From NCBI RefSeq assembly GCF_002890915.1, contig NZ_POUT01000004.1, positions 62,001 through 126,000 of the forward strand: DNA of 64,000 nucleotides. The letters run 5' to 3'. The notes beneath the pieces are model-generated. The model was not told the origin of the DNA. It saw only the letters and a program-made list of their open reading frames with translations, and did not search any database. Within the stretch, counting starts at the first letter, position 1, and each line of letters begins with the position of its first letter. A program made the position numbers and the translations under genes. This stretch comes from Stutzerimonas stutzeri (GTDB lineage Bacteria > Pseudomonadota > Gammaproteobacteria > Pseudomonadales > Pseudomonadaceae). Below, in pieces: positions 16,999 to 26,029 of this stretch.

Positions 16999-19900
16999 TC
17001 AGCGCGGCATCATCCGCACCCCGGACAGCTCGGTCAGCGGTCGCGGCCGGCCCAGGTGATAGCCCTGCACGAAGTCCACGCCGATCTCCTGCAGGCGGTC
17101 GAGGATGGCCTGCGATTCGACGAACTCGGCCACCGTCTGCAACCCCATCTCGTGGCCGATGGCATTGATCGAGGCCACCATGGCGCGGGCGATGGGGTCG
17201 TGCTCGATGTCGCGGACGAACACGCCGTCGATCTTCAGGTAGTCCACCGGCAGCGTCTTCAGGTAGCCGAAGGACGACAGGCCGGAGCCGAAGTCGTCGA
17301 GGGCGAAGCTGCAGCCGGCCGCCTTGAGCTGCTCGATGAACTTCATCGCGCGGCTGAGATTGGCGATGGCCGCCGTTTCGGTCACCTCGAAGCACAGGCA
17401 TTCGCTGGGTATCCGGTGGCGCTCGATAGCCGCCAGGATGAATTCGAGAAAGCTCTCCTCGCCCAGCGACATCGCCGAGAGATTGATCGAATAATGCCCG
17501 ATCGCCTCCTTCTGCCGCCGGCACAGATCGCCGACCCAGGCGAGGAAGTTGCCCACCACCCAGCGGTCCACCGCCGGCGCCAGGTCGTAGCGCTCGGCCG
17601 CCGGCATGAAGGCCCCGGGCGGGATGATGCTGCCGTCCTCGCCAAGCATGCGCACCAGCACTTCGTAGCGCGGCAGGTCATCCGGTTGGCACGAGGAAAC
17701 GATCGGCTGCACGTACAGCCGCAGACGGTCGCCGTCCAGCGCCTGGCGCAGACGATGGGTCCACTGCATCTCGCCGCGGCGTTCCAGCAGTTGCTGGTCG
17801 TCGGCCTGGTAGACATGCACCCGGTTGCGCCCGCCCTCCTTCGCCGCGTAGCAGGCGCTGTCCGCCGCGCCGAGCAGCGGGCCGAGGCTGCGCGCGTTGG
17901 CATCGATGCCAACCAGGCCGATGCTGGCGCCGATGGCGAAGCTCTTGCCCTCCCAGTTGAAGCGGAATTCGTCCACGGCGCGGCGAATGCCCTCGGCGAT
18001 CAGCACCGCCTGCTGCAGCGGGCAATCGAGAAAGAGGATGCCGAACTCGTCGCCGCCCAGGCGCGCGAGCACGTCGGTGCTGCGCATGCGCGTCTTCAGC
18101 AGGCGTCCCAGCTGGCGCAGCAGCTCGTCGCCGGCGGCATGCCCGCAGGTGTCGTTGACCACCTTGAACTGGTCGAGGTCCATGTAGCAGAGCACGTGTT
18201 CGCGGCCGTCCTCCGGCTGTTCGCGCAGCAACCGTTCGAGCTGGCGTTCGAACGCCGAGCGGTTGACCAGGCCGGTGAGGTTGTCGTGGTTGGCCTGGAA
18301 GGTCAGCTTGCGCGCCAGCTGGCGGGTGACGGTGACGTCGCGAAAGGTCAGCACCAGGCCGATGACCGTGCCGTCCGAATCGCGGATCGGCGCCAGCGCG
18401 TCCTGGATCGCGATGCGGCTGTTGTCGCGCCGCTCGAGAATGCCCGGCGGTCGTTCGGCATGGCCGCTGGCATCGCTGCGCCGGCGCAGCGCCTCGCCGG
18501 CGGCCGTGGGCAGGCGCGCGCCGGAGGTCTCGTCGAATACCCGGTAGACCTCTTCCAGCGGCAGATCCCGCGCCTGCTCCTGCTGCCAGCCGGTCAGTTG
18601 TTCGGCGCTGGGGTTGAGATAGCGCACATGCCCTTCGCGGTCAGTGGTGATCACGCCGTCGCCGATGGACGCCAGCGTCACCTGGGCCAGGCGCTTTTCG
18701 GCGAACAGCTGCTCCTCGATGCGCCGCCGCTCGGTGATGTCGCGCACGGTGCACACATAGACTTCCTGGGCGTCGCCCTGGCTGGCGGTCAGTTCGGCCG
18801 CGAACGGCTGGCCGTCGCGGCCGTGCAGCAGCAGCTCGCAGGTGACCTCGCCGCCCATCGGCGGCAGCAACGCGCCGGACCAGGGCGAGCCACAGGCGAT
18901 GAAGCGCTGCAGCGGCTGGCCGACGATATGTTCGGCGGGCAGGCCCAGCAGGCGCTCGGCGCCGGGGTTGCAGCTGGTCAGCACGCCGTCGCCGGTATAG
19001 GTGACGATGCCGTCGCGGATGTCGCGAACGATGCTCTGGGTCTTCGCCACCGCACTGCGCAGCGCGCGGATGACCTTGTTGTACTGCGCGGCGATCTGCC
19101 CCACCTCGGTGAACGGCTCGACCTCGACCTCACGGTGGAACTGGCCTTGGCGCTGGTGCTCGTCCATGGCGTCGAGCAGTTCGATCAGCTCGGTGCGCGC
19201 GCCGTGCTCGCTGACGTTCAGACCGATGCGCTCGTCTTCCGGATCGACCCGCAGCGGGTAATGGCGATCGATCAGCCGCAACAACAGGTAGGTCAGCCCG
19301 AAGGCCCAGAGGGCGCAGGCCAGCACCCCTTCGACCTGCACCAGCAACTGCTCGCCACGGCCGAGGCCGGTGCCCAGCAACAGCGGGTCGCCGAGCAGCG
19401 CCACGGCCAGGGTGCCCCAGACGCCGGCGGCCAGATGCACCGGCACCGCCCCCACCACATCGTCGATGCGCCAGTGCAGCAGCAGCCGCTCGGCCAGGCA
19501 CATGGTCAGGCTACCGCCCAGGCCGATCAGGATCGCGGCCGGCACGCTGACGGCATGCGCGCCAGCAGTGATCGCCACCAGCCCGGCCAGCATGCCGTTG
19601 AGCGGCAGCACCGGTTCGACGTAGCCATGGCGCCACCAGGACACCGCCATTGCCGTCGCGATGCCAGCCATGGCGGCCAGCACCGTATTGACGATGATGC
19701 CGGGCACGCGCAGGTCGAATGCCAGCGTGCTGCCGCCATTGAAACCGAACCAGCCGAACAGCAGCAGCAGGCCGCCGAGCATCGCCAGCGGCAGGTTCGA
19801 ACCGGGCATGCCGCGCCGCCGCCAGGCCGGATCGAAGCGCCCCGAACGCGGCCCGATGACCATCACCGTCGCCAGCGCGATCCAGCCGCCGACACCATGC

Positions 19901-20397
19901 ACCACGGTGGAGCCGGCGAAATCCACGAAACCGCGCCCGGCCAGCCAACCCTGCCCTTCGCGGAAGGCGCCGCCCCAGGCCCAGTGGCCGAACAGCGGGT
20001 AGATCAACCCGGCCGACAACGCGGCGACGATCAGGTAGGCGTTGAAGCGCATCCGCTCCGCCGCGGCGCCGGAAACGATGGTCGCTGCCGTGGTGCAGAA
20101 CATAGCCTGGAACAGGAAGAACGCCAGCGACCAGCTCTCGTCGATGGCGAAGGAAGTGAGGAACAGCCCGCTCCCGGCCAGGCCGTAGTGGCTGGCGCCG
20201 AACATCAGCGCGAAACCGAACAGCCAGTAGGCCATCAGCGCGATGCACAGGTCGACCATGTTCTTGGTCGCGACATTGATGGCGTTCTTGCTGCGGGTCA
20301 GCCCCGCTTCGAGGCAGAGGAAGCCGATCTGCATGTTGAACACCAGGCCGGCGCATAGCACTACCCAGAGGGTATCGATCGAGGCTGTTGGCATCAT
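16999..20397 (-). CDS. Amt-PAS-PAS-GGDEF-EAL: ammonium-transporter-fused cyclic-di-GMP enzyme
   Basis: A protein of about 1132 residues that joins a full ammonium transporter (about 1-405, eleven helices) to two PAS domains (about 450-690), a GGDEF domain (motif intact at about 781-785) and an EAL domain. The Amt twin-His pore residues are present (about 167 and 321 from this start). The EAL signature reads EVL (about 912), a tolerated variant, and the other catalytic blocks (NLS, EVTE, DDFGSG, K-I-D, E, QGY) are retained. It probably senses external ammonium through the channel and sets c-di-GMP levels. ATG 20397 was chosen because the Amt fold starts there; ATGs at 20409 and 20436 are alternatives. 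Confidence 0.9.
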   Translation of the reverse strand: MMPTASIDTLWVVLCAGLVFNMQIGFLCLEAGLTRSKNAINVATKNMVDLCIALMAYWLFGFALMFGASHYGLAGSGLFLTSFAIDESWSLAFFLFQAMFCTTAATIVSGAAAERMRFNAYLIVAALSAGLIYPLFGHWAWGGAFREGQGWLAGRGFVDFAGSTVVHGVGGWIALATVMVIGPRSGRFDPAWRRRGMPGSNLPLAMLGGLLLLFGWFGFNGGSTLAFDLRVPGIIVNTVLAAMAGIATAMAVSWWRHGYVEPVLPLNGMLAGLVAITAGAHAVSVPAAILIGLGGSLTMCLAERLLLHWRIDDVVGAVPVHLAAGVWGTLAVALLGDPLLLGTGLGRGEQLLVQVEGVLACALWAFGLTYLLLRLIDRHYPLRVDPEDERIGLNVSEHGARTELIELLDAMDEHQRQGQFHREVEVEPFTEVGQIAAQYNKVIRALRSAVAKTQSIVRDIRDGIVTYTGDGVLTSCNPGAERLLGLPAEHIVGQPLQRFIACGSPWSGALLPPMGGEVTCELLLHGRDGQPFAAELTASQGDAQEVYVCTVRDITERRRIEEQLFAEKRLAQVTLASIGDGVITTDREGHVRYLNPSAEQLTGWQQEQARDLPLEEVYRVFDETSGARLPTAAGEALRRRSDASGHAERPPGILERRDNSRIAIQDALAPIRDSDGTVIGLVLTFRDVTVTRQLARKLTFQANHDNLTGLVNRSAFERQLERLLREQPEDGREHVLCYMDLDQFKVVNDTCGHAAGDELLRQLGRLLKTRMRSTDVLARLGGDEFGILFLDCPLQQAVLIAEGIRRAVDEFRFNWEGKSFAIGASIGLVGIDANARSLGPLLGAADSACYAAKEGGRNRVHVYQADDQQLLERRGEMQWTHRLRQALDGDRLRLYVQPIVSSCQPDDLPRYEVLVRMLGEDGSIIPPGAFMPAAERYDLAPAVDRWVVGNFLAWVGDLCRRQKEAIGHYSINLSAMSLGEESFLEFILAAIERHRIPSECLCFEVTETAAIANLSRAMKFIEQLKAAGCSFALDDFGSGLSSFGYLKTLPVDYLKIDGVFVRDIEHDPIARAMVASINAIGHEMGLQTVAEFVESQAILDRLQEIGVDFVQGYHLGRPRPLTELSGVRMMPR

Positions 20398-20503
20398 GTA
20401 TCCGCACATGGAAGGAGGGATTGCCAAACTGCGCATCCGCCCGGAGGCGGAGATGGCACTAAGCCACTAGCCAGATTCATGCCATGGCAGAAGCCGATCG
20501 GAC

Positions 20504-20536
20504 CGCAGGTTGGCGCTGAGCGCAGCGAAGCCCAAC
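20504..20536. repeat. GTAGGTTGG-family repeat, single arm
   Basis: GCAGGTTGGCGCTGAG followed by CGCAGCGAAGCCCAAC matches one arm of the elements at 5888 and 25878. It occupies the gap between the Amt fusion start and the hydrolase stop. Confidence 0.55.
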
Positions 20537-20564
20537 GCCCGGTGCGCGGTACCTCGGGACTCGA

Positions 20565-21596
20565 TCACCCCCACGGCTGGCCAAGAAGCTCCCGCATCGC
20601 CGCGAAAACCTGCGCCATCGCCTGCGGCTCGCGCCCCGGCCCACCGGCGCAATGGCCCCAGTCCGATTCGAGCACCCGCAGCTCGGCACCCGGGATCAGC
20701 GAGGTCTCGTAGCGGGCGTCCTCGACGGTGAAATACAGGTCGCTGCTGCCGGGCATGAGGATCGCGCGCGCCTGGATGCGCCCCAGCGCCTCGGCCAGCG
20801 AAGCGACACCGAAGCTGCGCGCCGGGTCGGCCGACTGCCAGCTGTGCAGCACGCAGAGCAGGTCGTTGGCGTCCTGCTCCAGATGGTCGCGCTCCCAGTA
20901 GTCGAGCAGCGCCTCGAGGCTCTCGAAGCCGAGGTCACGCCACAGCTCGCGACGGAAGAACGCCTGGGAATAGGCCCAGCCGGCATAGGCCCGGCCGAAG
21001 GCGCGCAAGCCCCGCTCGGGCGGCGTGGTGTAGCGTCCGCCCAGCCAGGCAGCATCGGCGCAAAGCGCCGCCTTCACCCCTTCCAGGAACACCCGGTTGT
21101 GCGGCCAGCAGTGCGCCGTGCAGCAGAACGGCAGGATGGCGCGCATCCGCTCCGGATAGGCCATCGCCCAGAACAGCGTCTGCATGCCGCCCATGGACCA
21201 GCCGGTCACCAGGGCGAGCTGCCAGTCGTCACCGTACAGCCGGTCGAGCAGCGCCTTCTGCACTCGCACGTTGTCCAGCAGACTGAGCTGCGGAAAGCCT
21301 GCCGCCTCCTGTCCGGGCGCCGCGTTGCTCGGCGACGTCGACCAGCCGGCGCCCAGCAGATCGGTCAGCACCACGCAATAGTCGCCGGTTCCGAGCGGCC
21401 CGCCTGCACCAAGCAGGGGCAGGCTGCCCCAATGTGTACCACCGTAGTAGCTCGGAATCAGCACCAGATTGTCCCGCGCACGGTTCGGCGTGCCCACCAC
21501 CTGATAGCAGAGCCGCGCGTTGCGCAGGCGCTCGCCGCTTTCCAGGCGCATTTCGCCCAGCGCGAAAAATTTCTTTTCCCTTTTTATTTCAAGCAT
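20565..21596 (-). CDS. Alpha/beta hydrolase, homoserine O-acetyltransferase (MetX)-like
   Basis: A 343-residue alpha/beta-hydrolase of the MetX group with the nucleophile elbow GWSMGG (Ser134), acid in GSSDLYF and His in SDWGHCAGG. The oxyanion-region IPSYYGGTHWG differs from the LLVCHALTG type of strict MetX, and family members of this length include amidase- or esterase-like enzymes. ATG 21596 (LEIKREKKFF) is preferred over an upstream in-frame start. It is divergent from the glutamine synthetase gene across a 143-bp control region, so it may be co-regulated with it. Its substrate is unknown. Confidence 0.78.
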   Translation of the reverse strand: MLEIKREKKFFALGEMRLESGERLRNARLCYQVVGTPNRARDNLVLIPSYYGGTHWGSLPLLGAGGPLGTGDYCVVLTDLLGAGWSTSPSNAAPGQEAAGFPQLSLLDNVRVQKALLDRLYGDDWQLALVTGWSMGGMQTLFWAMAYPERMRAILPFCCTAHCWPHNRVFLEGVKAALCADAAWLGGRYTTPPERGLRAFGRAYAGWAYSQAFFRRELWRDLGFESLEALLDYWERDHLEQDANDLLCVLHSWQSADPARSFGVASLAEALGRIQARAILMPGSSDLYFTVEDARYETSLIPGAELRVLESDWGHCAGGPGREPQAMAQVFAAMRELLGQPWG

Positions 21597-21655
21597 CTGC
21601 GTGACTCCTGCATCGGTGCATCGGGGGCCAGGCGGCACCAGCGGTGGCCCATTTC

Positions 21656-21675
21656 TATACACGCTGGCATGTATA
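21656..21675. promoter_or_regulatory. Palindromic operator in divergent promoter
   Basis: TATACA-N8-TGTATA is a perfect 6-bp dyad with an 8-bp spacer, overlapping possible -10 sequences in both directions. The form resembles operators of AcrR-type TetR repressors (TACA...TGTA). The TetR gene at 24253 is the natural candidate; the match is inferred only from shape and location. Confidence 0.5.
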
Positions 21676-21739
21676 TTGGATGAAGGAATCGTGCCAGCGG
21701 CCCCCGGCCGCCATTCATGACTCCAAGGAGCGCAAGCCG

Positions 21740-23104
21740 ATGACCAGCTTTCCCCTCTCCTCCGTCGAGGAGTTGAAACAACAGTTGCAGGACAAGGGTG
21801 TGAAGTACGCGATGGCCAGCTACGTCGACATCCACGGCGTGATCAAGGGCAAGTTCGTCCCCATCGCCCATCTCGGCCAGATGCTCCGAGGCTCCGAGCT
21901 CTACACCGGTGCGGCGCTGGACGGCGTGCCGCAGGACATCAGCGACAACGAGGTGGCCGCGATGCCAGACCCGGCAACCGCCACCCAGTGCAGCTGGAAC
22001 CGCGATCTCGCCTGGTTCGCCAGCGACCTCTACCTGGACGGCAAGCCCTTCGACGCCTGCTCGCGCGGCATCCTCAAGCGCCAGACCGAAGCCGCTGCGG
22101 CGCTGGGTTACACCTTCAACCTCGGCATCGAGACCGAATTCTTCCTGTTCAAGGACACCCCGGATGGCGGCTTCGCGCCGATTTCCGCGCGCGACGACAT
22201 GGCCAAGCCCTGCTACGACCCGCGCCTGCTGATGGACAACCTGCCCATCGTCGACGAGCTGGTCGAGGCGATGAACGAGATGGGCTGGGGCGTCTACTCC
22301 TTCGACCACGAAGACGCCAACGGCCAGTTCGAAACCGACTTCAAGTACACCGACGCCCTCGGCATGGCCGACCGCTTCGTGTTCTTCCGCATGATGGCGG
22401 GCGAGATCGCCCGCAAGCACGGCGCCTTCGCCACCTTCATGCCCAAGCCCTCGGCCAACCGCACCGGCAGCGGCGCGCACTACAACATGTCGCTCGCCGA
22501 CATCGAGACCGGCAAGAACCTGTTCGAGGTCGACGGCGAAGACCCCTACGGCTGCGGCGTGACCCCGCTGGCCTACCACTTCATCGCTGGGGTGCTGAAG
22601 CACGCCAAGGCGATCTGCGCGGTCATCGCGCCTACAGTCAACAGCTACAAGCGGCTGATCCGCAAGGGCGCCATGTCCGGCTCGACCTGGGCGCCGGTGT
22701 TCTGCTGCTACGGCAACAACAACCGCACCAACATGCTGCGCATCCCATCCCAGGGCGCACGGGTCGAATGCCGCGCCGCCGACATCGGCTGCAACCCCTA
22801 TCTCGGCGCCGCGATGATCCTCGCCGCCGGCCTGGAGGGCATCCGCGACCGACTCGACCCCGGCCAGCCGCATCGCGAGAACATGTACCACTACAGCGAA
22901 CGGGAAGTGGCGCAGATGGGCATCGAGACCCTGCCGCGCACCCTCAGCGAAGCCATCGACGCCTTCGAGGCCGACCCGCTGTCGCGCCAGGTGTTCGGCG
23001 ACGCCATGTACCAGGCCTTCGTCGACTTCAAGCGCGACGAATGGAATGCCTACCACACCCACGTTTCCGACTGGGAAATCCAGCGCTACCTGAAGTTTTT
23101 CTGA
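21740..23104 (+). CDS. Type III glutamate-ammonia ligase (GlnT-like glutamine synthetase)
   Basis: A 454-residue glutamine-synthetase-fold ligase. It shows the N-terminal beta-grasp domain (VKYAMASYVDIHGVIKGK), the metal-binding GIETEFFLF block, MPKPSANRTGSGAHYNMSL and the NNNRTNMLRIP arginine-loop region. Enzymes of this class form glutamine or gamma-glutamyl amides from glutamate, an amine and ATP; gamma-glutamylmethylamide synthetase is a relative. Its nitrogen acceptor here may be ammonia or an amine freed from a guanidino compound. ATG 21740 has AAGGAG about 11 bases upstream. Confidence 0.87.
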   Translation: MTSFPLSSVEELKQQLQDKGVKYAMASYVDIHGVIKGKFVPIAHLGQMLRGSELYTGAALDGVPQDISDNEVAAMPDPATATQCSWNRDLAWFASDLYLDGKPFDACSRGILKRQTEAAAALGYTFNLGIETEFFLFKDTPDGGFAPISARDDMAKPCYDPRLLMDNLPIVDELVEAMNEMGWGVYSFDHEDANGQFETDFKYTDALGMADRFVFFRMMAGEIARKHGAFATFMPKPSANRTGSGAHYNMSLADIETGKNLFEVDGEDPYGCGVTPLAYHFIAGVLKHAKAICAVIAPTVNSYKRLIRKGAMSGSTWAPVFCCYGNNNRTNMLRIPSQGARVECRAADIGCNPYLGAAMILAAGLEGIRDRLDPGQPHRENMYHYSEREVAQMGIETLPRTLSEAIDAFEADPLSRQVFGDAMYQAFVDFKRDEWNAYHTHVSDWEIQRYLKFF

Positions 23105-23120
23105 AATAGGGAGTCTCACC

Positions 23121-24188
23121 ATGCACGGCAAGATCATGAAGAAGCTGTTCTGCGCCGGGGCCATCGCCCTCGCCGCCCTCGCCCCGCTGGCCCAGGCCGA
23201 GGAGAAAAAGACCTTCAACCTGGCCTGGACCATCTACGTCGGCTGGATGCCCTGGAAGTACGCCGACGAGTCGGGAATCATGAAGAAGTGGGCCGACAAG
23301 TACGGGATCGAGGTGAACATCAGCCAGATCAATGACTACGTCGAGTCCATCAACCAGTACAGCGCCGGCCAGTTCGACGGCGTGGTCGCCACCAGCATGG
23401 ATGCGCTGTCGATCCCGGCGGCCGGTGGCGTCGACACCACCGCGCTGATCGTCGGCAGCTACTCCAACGGCAACGATGGCCTGGTGATGAAGGGCACCGA
23501 TGACCTCAAGCAGATCAAGGGCCAGCAGGTGCACCTGGTCGAGCTGTCGGTATCGCACTACATCCTGGCCAAGGCGCTGGACAGCGTCGGCCTGTCGGAG
23601 AAGGATGTACAGGTGGTCAACACCTCGGACGCCGACATCGTCGCCGCCTTCGGCACCGCCGACGTGCGTAACGTGGCGACCTGGAGCCCGCTGCTGCAGG
23701 AGGTCGCCGCCGCACCGGACGCGCACCAGGTGTTCGACTCGGCCAGCGTGCCGGGCCACGTCAAGGACCTGCTGATCGTCAACAGCGAGACCCTGGCCGA
23801 CAACCCCGCCTTCGGCAAGGCGGTCACCGGCGCCTGGTACGAGGTGATGGCGATCATGGCCAGCGACACGCCGCAAGGCGCCGAGCTGCGCGCGCAACTG
23901 GGCGCAGCCTCCGGCACCGACCAGGCCGGCTACGAGGCGCAACTTAAAGGCACCCACATGTTCTACCAGCCGGCCGAAGCGGTCGCCTTCATCTCTGGCG
24001 AGCCGGCCTACGAGGCGATGGACAGCGTGCGCAAGTTCTCCTTCGACCACGGCCTGCTGGGCGACGGCGCCGATTCGGCGGATTTCGTCGGCATCGCCAT
24101 GCCGGCCGGCGCGCTCGGTGAGCAGGGCAATCTCAAGCTGCGCTTCGACACCACCTACATGCAGCTGGCCGCCGACGGCGCGCTATGA
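23121..24188 (+). CDS. Periplasmic binding protein of the 'urea carboxylase region' family
   Basis: A 355-residue binding protein with a signal peptide (core LFCAGAIALAALAPLAQA). The mature start KTFNLAWTIYVGWMPWKYA is characteristic of the ABC periplasmic family repeatedly found beside urea/guanidine carboxylase genes. No permease or ATPase lies beside it; it could use the pair at 15277-16991 or one outside the window. It follows glnT by 16 bases (AGGGAG site) and is co-transcribed with it. Confidence 0.85.
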   Translation: MHGKIMKKLFCAGAIALAALAPLAQAEEKKTFNLAWTIYVGWMPWKYADESGIMKKWADKYGIEVNISQINDYVESINQYSAGQFDGVVATSMDALSIPAAGGVDTTALIVGSYSNGNDGLVMKGTDDLKQIKGQQVHLVELSVSHYILAKALDSVGLSEKDVQVVNTSDADIVAAFGTADVRNVATWSPLLQEVAAAPDAHQVFDSASVPGHVKDLLIVNSETLADNPAFGKAVTGAWYEVMAIMASDTPQGAELRAQLGAASGTDQAGYEAQLKGTHMFYQPAEAVAFISGEPAYEAMDSVRKFSFDHGLLGDGADSADFVGIAMPAGALGEQGNLKLRFDTTYMQLAADGAL

Positions 24189-24252
24189 AAGCTTGCCACG
24201 CAGCGCCCGCCAACGGCACGCTGCGTGGCCGCTGCGCATTTCGAGGAGCCCC

Positions 24253-24879
24253 ATGCGCCGTACCAAAGAAGACGCCGAACAAACCCGCCGCAAGGTGATC
24301 GCCGCGGCGCTCGAGCTGTTCAGCCGCAACGGTTATTCGAACACCACGCTGGCGATGATCGCCCAGGCCGCCGGCTTCAGCCGCGGCCCTATCTACTGGC
24401 ATTTCAAGAACAAGGACGAGTTGTACCAGGCGGTGCTGACCTTCTCCCAGGAACCGCTGGAACGGCTGATCGAACGCAGCCGGAAGCTGGGCGCGGACCC
24501 GCTCGCCGCCATCGGGCACTTCGTGCGCGAGTGGTTCCGCCTGCTGCTGGAAGACCGCTGGTATCGCCAGTCCTTCGAGATCCTGCTGAACAAGACCGAA
24601 CTCACCGCGCAGATGGCCAGCACCCTCAAACGCGAGCGCAAGCTGACCCGCGACATGGTGCAGCTGCTCGAAGAGCTCATCGAACAGGCCCAGCGCGAAC
24701 AACGCATCGGCGCGCAGCAACCTCCGCGCTCGCTGGCGGTGCTGCTCTATTCCAGCCTGATGGGCATCACCCACACCTGGCTGTTCTCGCCGAAGCTGTT
24801 TTCCTTGCGCGAACAGGCCGAGCAGCTGGGCGACGGCCTGATGGACCTGCTGGCGGCCAGGCCTCCCGGGCAATCCTGA
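24253..24879 (+). CDS. TetR/AcrR-family transcriptional repressor
   Basis: A 208-residue regulator with the N-terminal helix-turn-helix (AMIAQAAGFSRGPIYWHFKNK, about residues 33-53) and a C-terminal ligand domain of the TtgR/AcrR kind. ATG 24253 has GAGGAG upstream. It lies at the end of the glnT-binding-protein unit and may repress it through the palindrome at 21656. No efflux pump genes are adjacent, unlike typical acrR or ttgR. Confidence 0.85.
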   Translation: MRRTKEDAEQTRRKVIAAALELFSRNGYSNTTLAMIAQAAGFSRGPIYWHFKNKDELYQAVLTFSQEPLERLIERSRKLGADPLAAIGHFVREWFRLLLEDRWYRQSFEILLNKTELTAQMASTLKRERKLTRDMVQLLEELIEQAQREQRIGAQQPPRSLAVLLYSSLMGITHTWLFSPKLFSLREQAEQLGDGLMDLLAARPPGQS

Positions 24880-24897
24880 GCCAGCTGCGGGCAGAAA

Positions 24898-24931
24898 CGA
24901 AAAAGCCCCTGAATCTGGCTCAGGGGCTTTT
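24898..24931 (-). terminator. Intrinsic terminator of tRNA-Ser (probably bidirectional)
   Basis: The hairpin AAGCCCCTGA...TCAGGGGCTT has a 10-bp stem with a T-run on the minus strand (GGGGCTTTTTCG) and four Ts on the plus strand. It can therefore end both the tRNA and the tetR transcripts. Confidence 0.8.
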
Positions 24932-24940
24932 CGCTGAATA

Positions 24941-25030
24941 TGGCGGAAGCGCAGAGATTCGAACTCTGGGAAGGGTCTCCCCTTCGGCGGTTTTCAAGAC
25001 CGCTGCCTTCAACCACTCGGCCACACTTCC
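24941..25030 (-). tRNA. tRNA-Ser (anticodon UGA)
   Basis: A 90-nt class II tRNA with acceptor GGAAGTG pairing CGCTTCC, anticodon loop CTTGAAA giving UGA (reads UCA codons), a long variable arm, TTCGAAT T-loop and an encoded CCA end at 24941-24943. Confidence 0.95.
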
Positions 25031-25043
25031 ATAAGGCGGCGCA

Positions 25044-25071
25044 ATAGTACCGGATAGAAATACACTGTCAA
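25044..25071 (-). promoter_or_regulatory. Sigma-70 promoter of tRNA-Ser
   Basis: On the minus strand a perfect TTGACA is followed after 16 bases by TACTAT (4 of 6), placing the start a few bases before the tRNA 5' end. Confidence 0.7.
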
Positions 25072-25155
25072 ACACTGATGCTGGGCATCGAACTTGCCTC
25101 TGCTATGATCCGGGACAAATCGTCCCAGGCTTGATTTCATCCAAGGAGTGTCGCC

Positions 25156-25824
25156 ATGCACGAACACGAATACGCGCTTAGCCACGCGCAGGTCGAGCAG
25201 CGTGAGGTCAGCAAGGTCCTGCGCAACACCTATGGGCTGCTGGCCATGACGCTCGCCTTCAGTGGCCTGGTCGCCTACTTGGCCATGCAGGCCAACGCCG
25301 CCTACCCGAGCATCTTCGTGGTGCTGATCGGCTTCTACGGGCTGTTCTTCCTCACCGCGAAACTGCGCAACTCGGCGTGGGGCCTGCTTTCCACCTTCGC
25401 CCTGACCGGCTTCATGGGCTATACCCTCGGCCCGATCCTCAACATGTACCTGGGCCTGGCCAACGGTGGCGAGCTGATCAGCTCGGCGCTGTCGATGACC
25501 GCGCTGGTGTTCTTCGGTCTCTCGGCCTACGTACTGATCACCCGCAAGGACATGAGCTTCCTCAGCGGCTTCATCACCGCCGGCTTCTTCGTGCTGATCG
25601 GCGCCATGCTGGCCGGCTTCTTCTTCCAGATCACCGGCCTGCAGCTGGCGATCAGCGCCGGCTTCGTGCTGTTCTCCTCGGCGTGCATCCTGTTCCAGAC
25701 CAGCGCCATCATCCATGGCGGCGAACGCAACTACATCATGGCGACCATCAGCCTGTTCGTCTCGCTGTACAACCTGTTCCTCAGCCTGCTGCAACTGCTG
25801 GGCATCTTCGGCGGCGACGACTGA
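25156..25824 (+). CDS. Bax inhibitor-1/YccA family membrane protein
   Basis: A 222-residue inner-membrane protein with about seven hydrophobic helices, starting after a hydrophilic N-terminus of about 30 residues ([20 protein letters not shown]), as in the YccA/YbhL group that modulates FtsH or acts as a pH-sensitive ion leak. AAGGAG precedes ATG 25156, and an extended -10 (TGCTATGAT, 25101-25109) lies upstream. It is a single-gene unit followed by a terminator. Confidence 0.92.
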   Translation: MHEHEYALSHAQVEQREVSKVLRNTYGLLAMTLAFSGLVAYLAMQANAAYPSIFVVLIGFYGLFFLTAKLRNSAWGLLSTFALTGFMGYTLGPILNMYLGLANGGELISSALSMTALVFFGLSAYVLITRKDMSFLSGFITAGFFVLIGAMLAGFFFQITGLQLAISAGFVLFSSACILFQTSAIIHGGERNYIMATISLFVSLYNLFLSLLQLLGIFGGDD

Positions 25825-25842
25825 TCCGCCACGGCCTGCAAC

Positions 25843-25867
25843 GAGCCCGCTTCGGCGGGCTTTTTTC
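25843..25867 (+). terminator. Intrinsic terminator after the Bax-inhibitor gene
   Basis: GAGCCCGC-TTCG-GCGGGC with a UUCG tetraloop is followed by six Ts. Confidence 0.88.
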
Positions 25868-25877
25868 ATGCTCGCAG

Positions 25878-25980
25878 GCAGGTTGGCGCTGAGCGCAGTG
25901 AAGTCCAACGGGGATCGGCATGAAACTTGTTGGGCTTCGTCGCTTCGCTGCTCAGCGGAACGCAGCCCGACCCAACCTAC
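25878..25980. repeat. GTAGGTTGG-family inverted pair
   Basis: One arm (GCAGGTTGGCGCTGAGCG, to 25909) faces a longer reverse arm ending in CCCAACCTAC at 25980. It shares sequence with the elements at 5888, 20504 and 46010 and fills the gap before tusD. Confidence 0.6.
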
Positions 25981-26029
25981 GCGCCCCGCAGCTGGCGTAT
26001 CATGTCGGCTGTTTCGCAATGGTGCCCCG

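Noticed and set aside
17651..17665. EVL in place of EAL as proof of a dead phosphodiesterase
   Set aside because: EVL variants occur in active enzymes, and the other catalytic residues are present, so inactivity cannot be claimed.
16879..20358. Plus-strand open frame of more than 1100 codons opposite the Amt-GGDEF-EAL gene
   Set aside because: It has the same shadow composition and no recognisable motifs; the minus strand carries complete Amt, PAS, GGDEF and EAL domains.
24941..25030. tRNA-Ser as an integration site for a genomic island
   Set aside because: No integrase, direct repeat of the tRNA 3' end, or foreign-looking composition occurs on either side; neighbours are ordinary.
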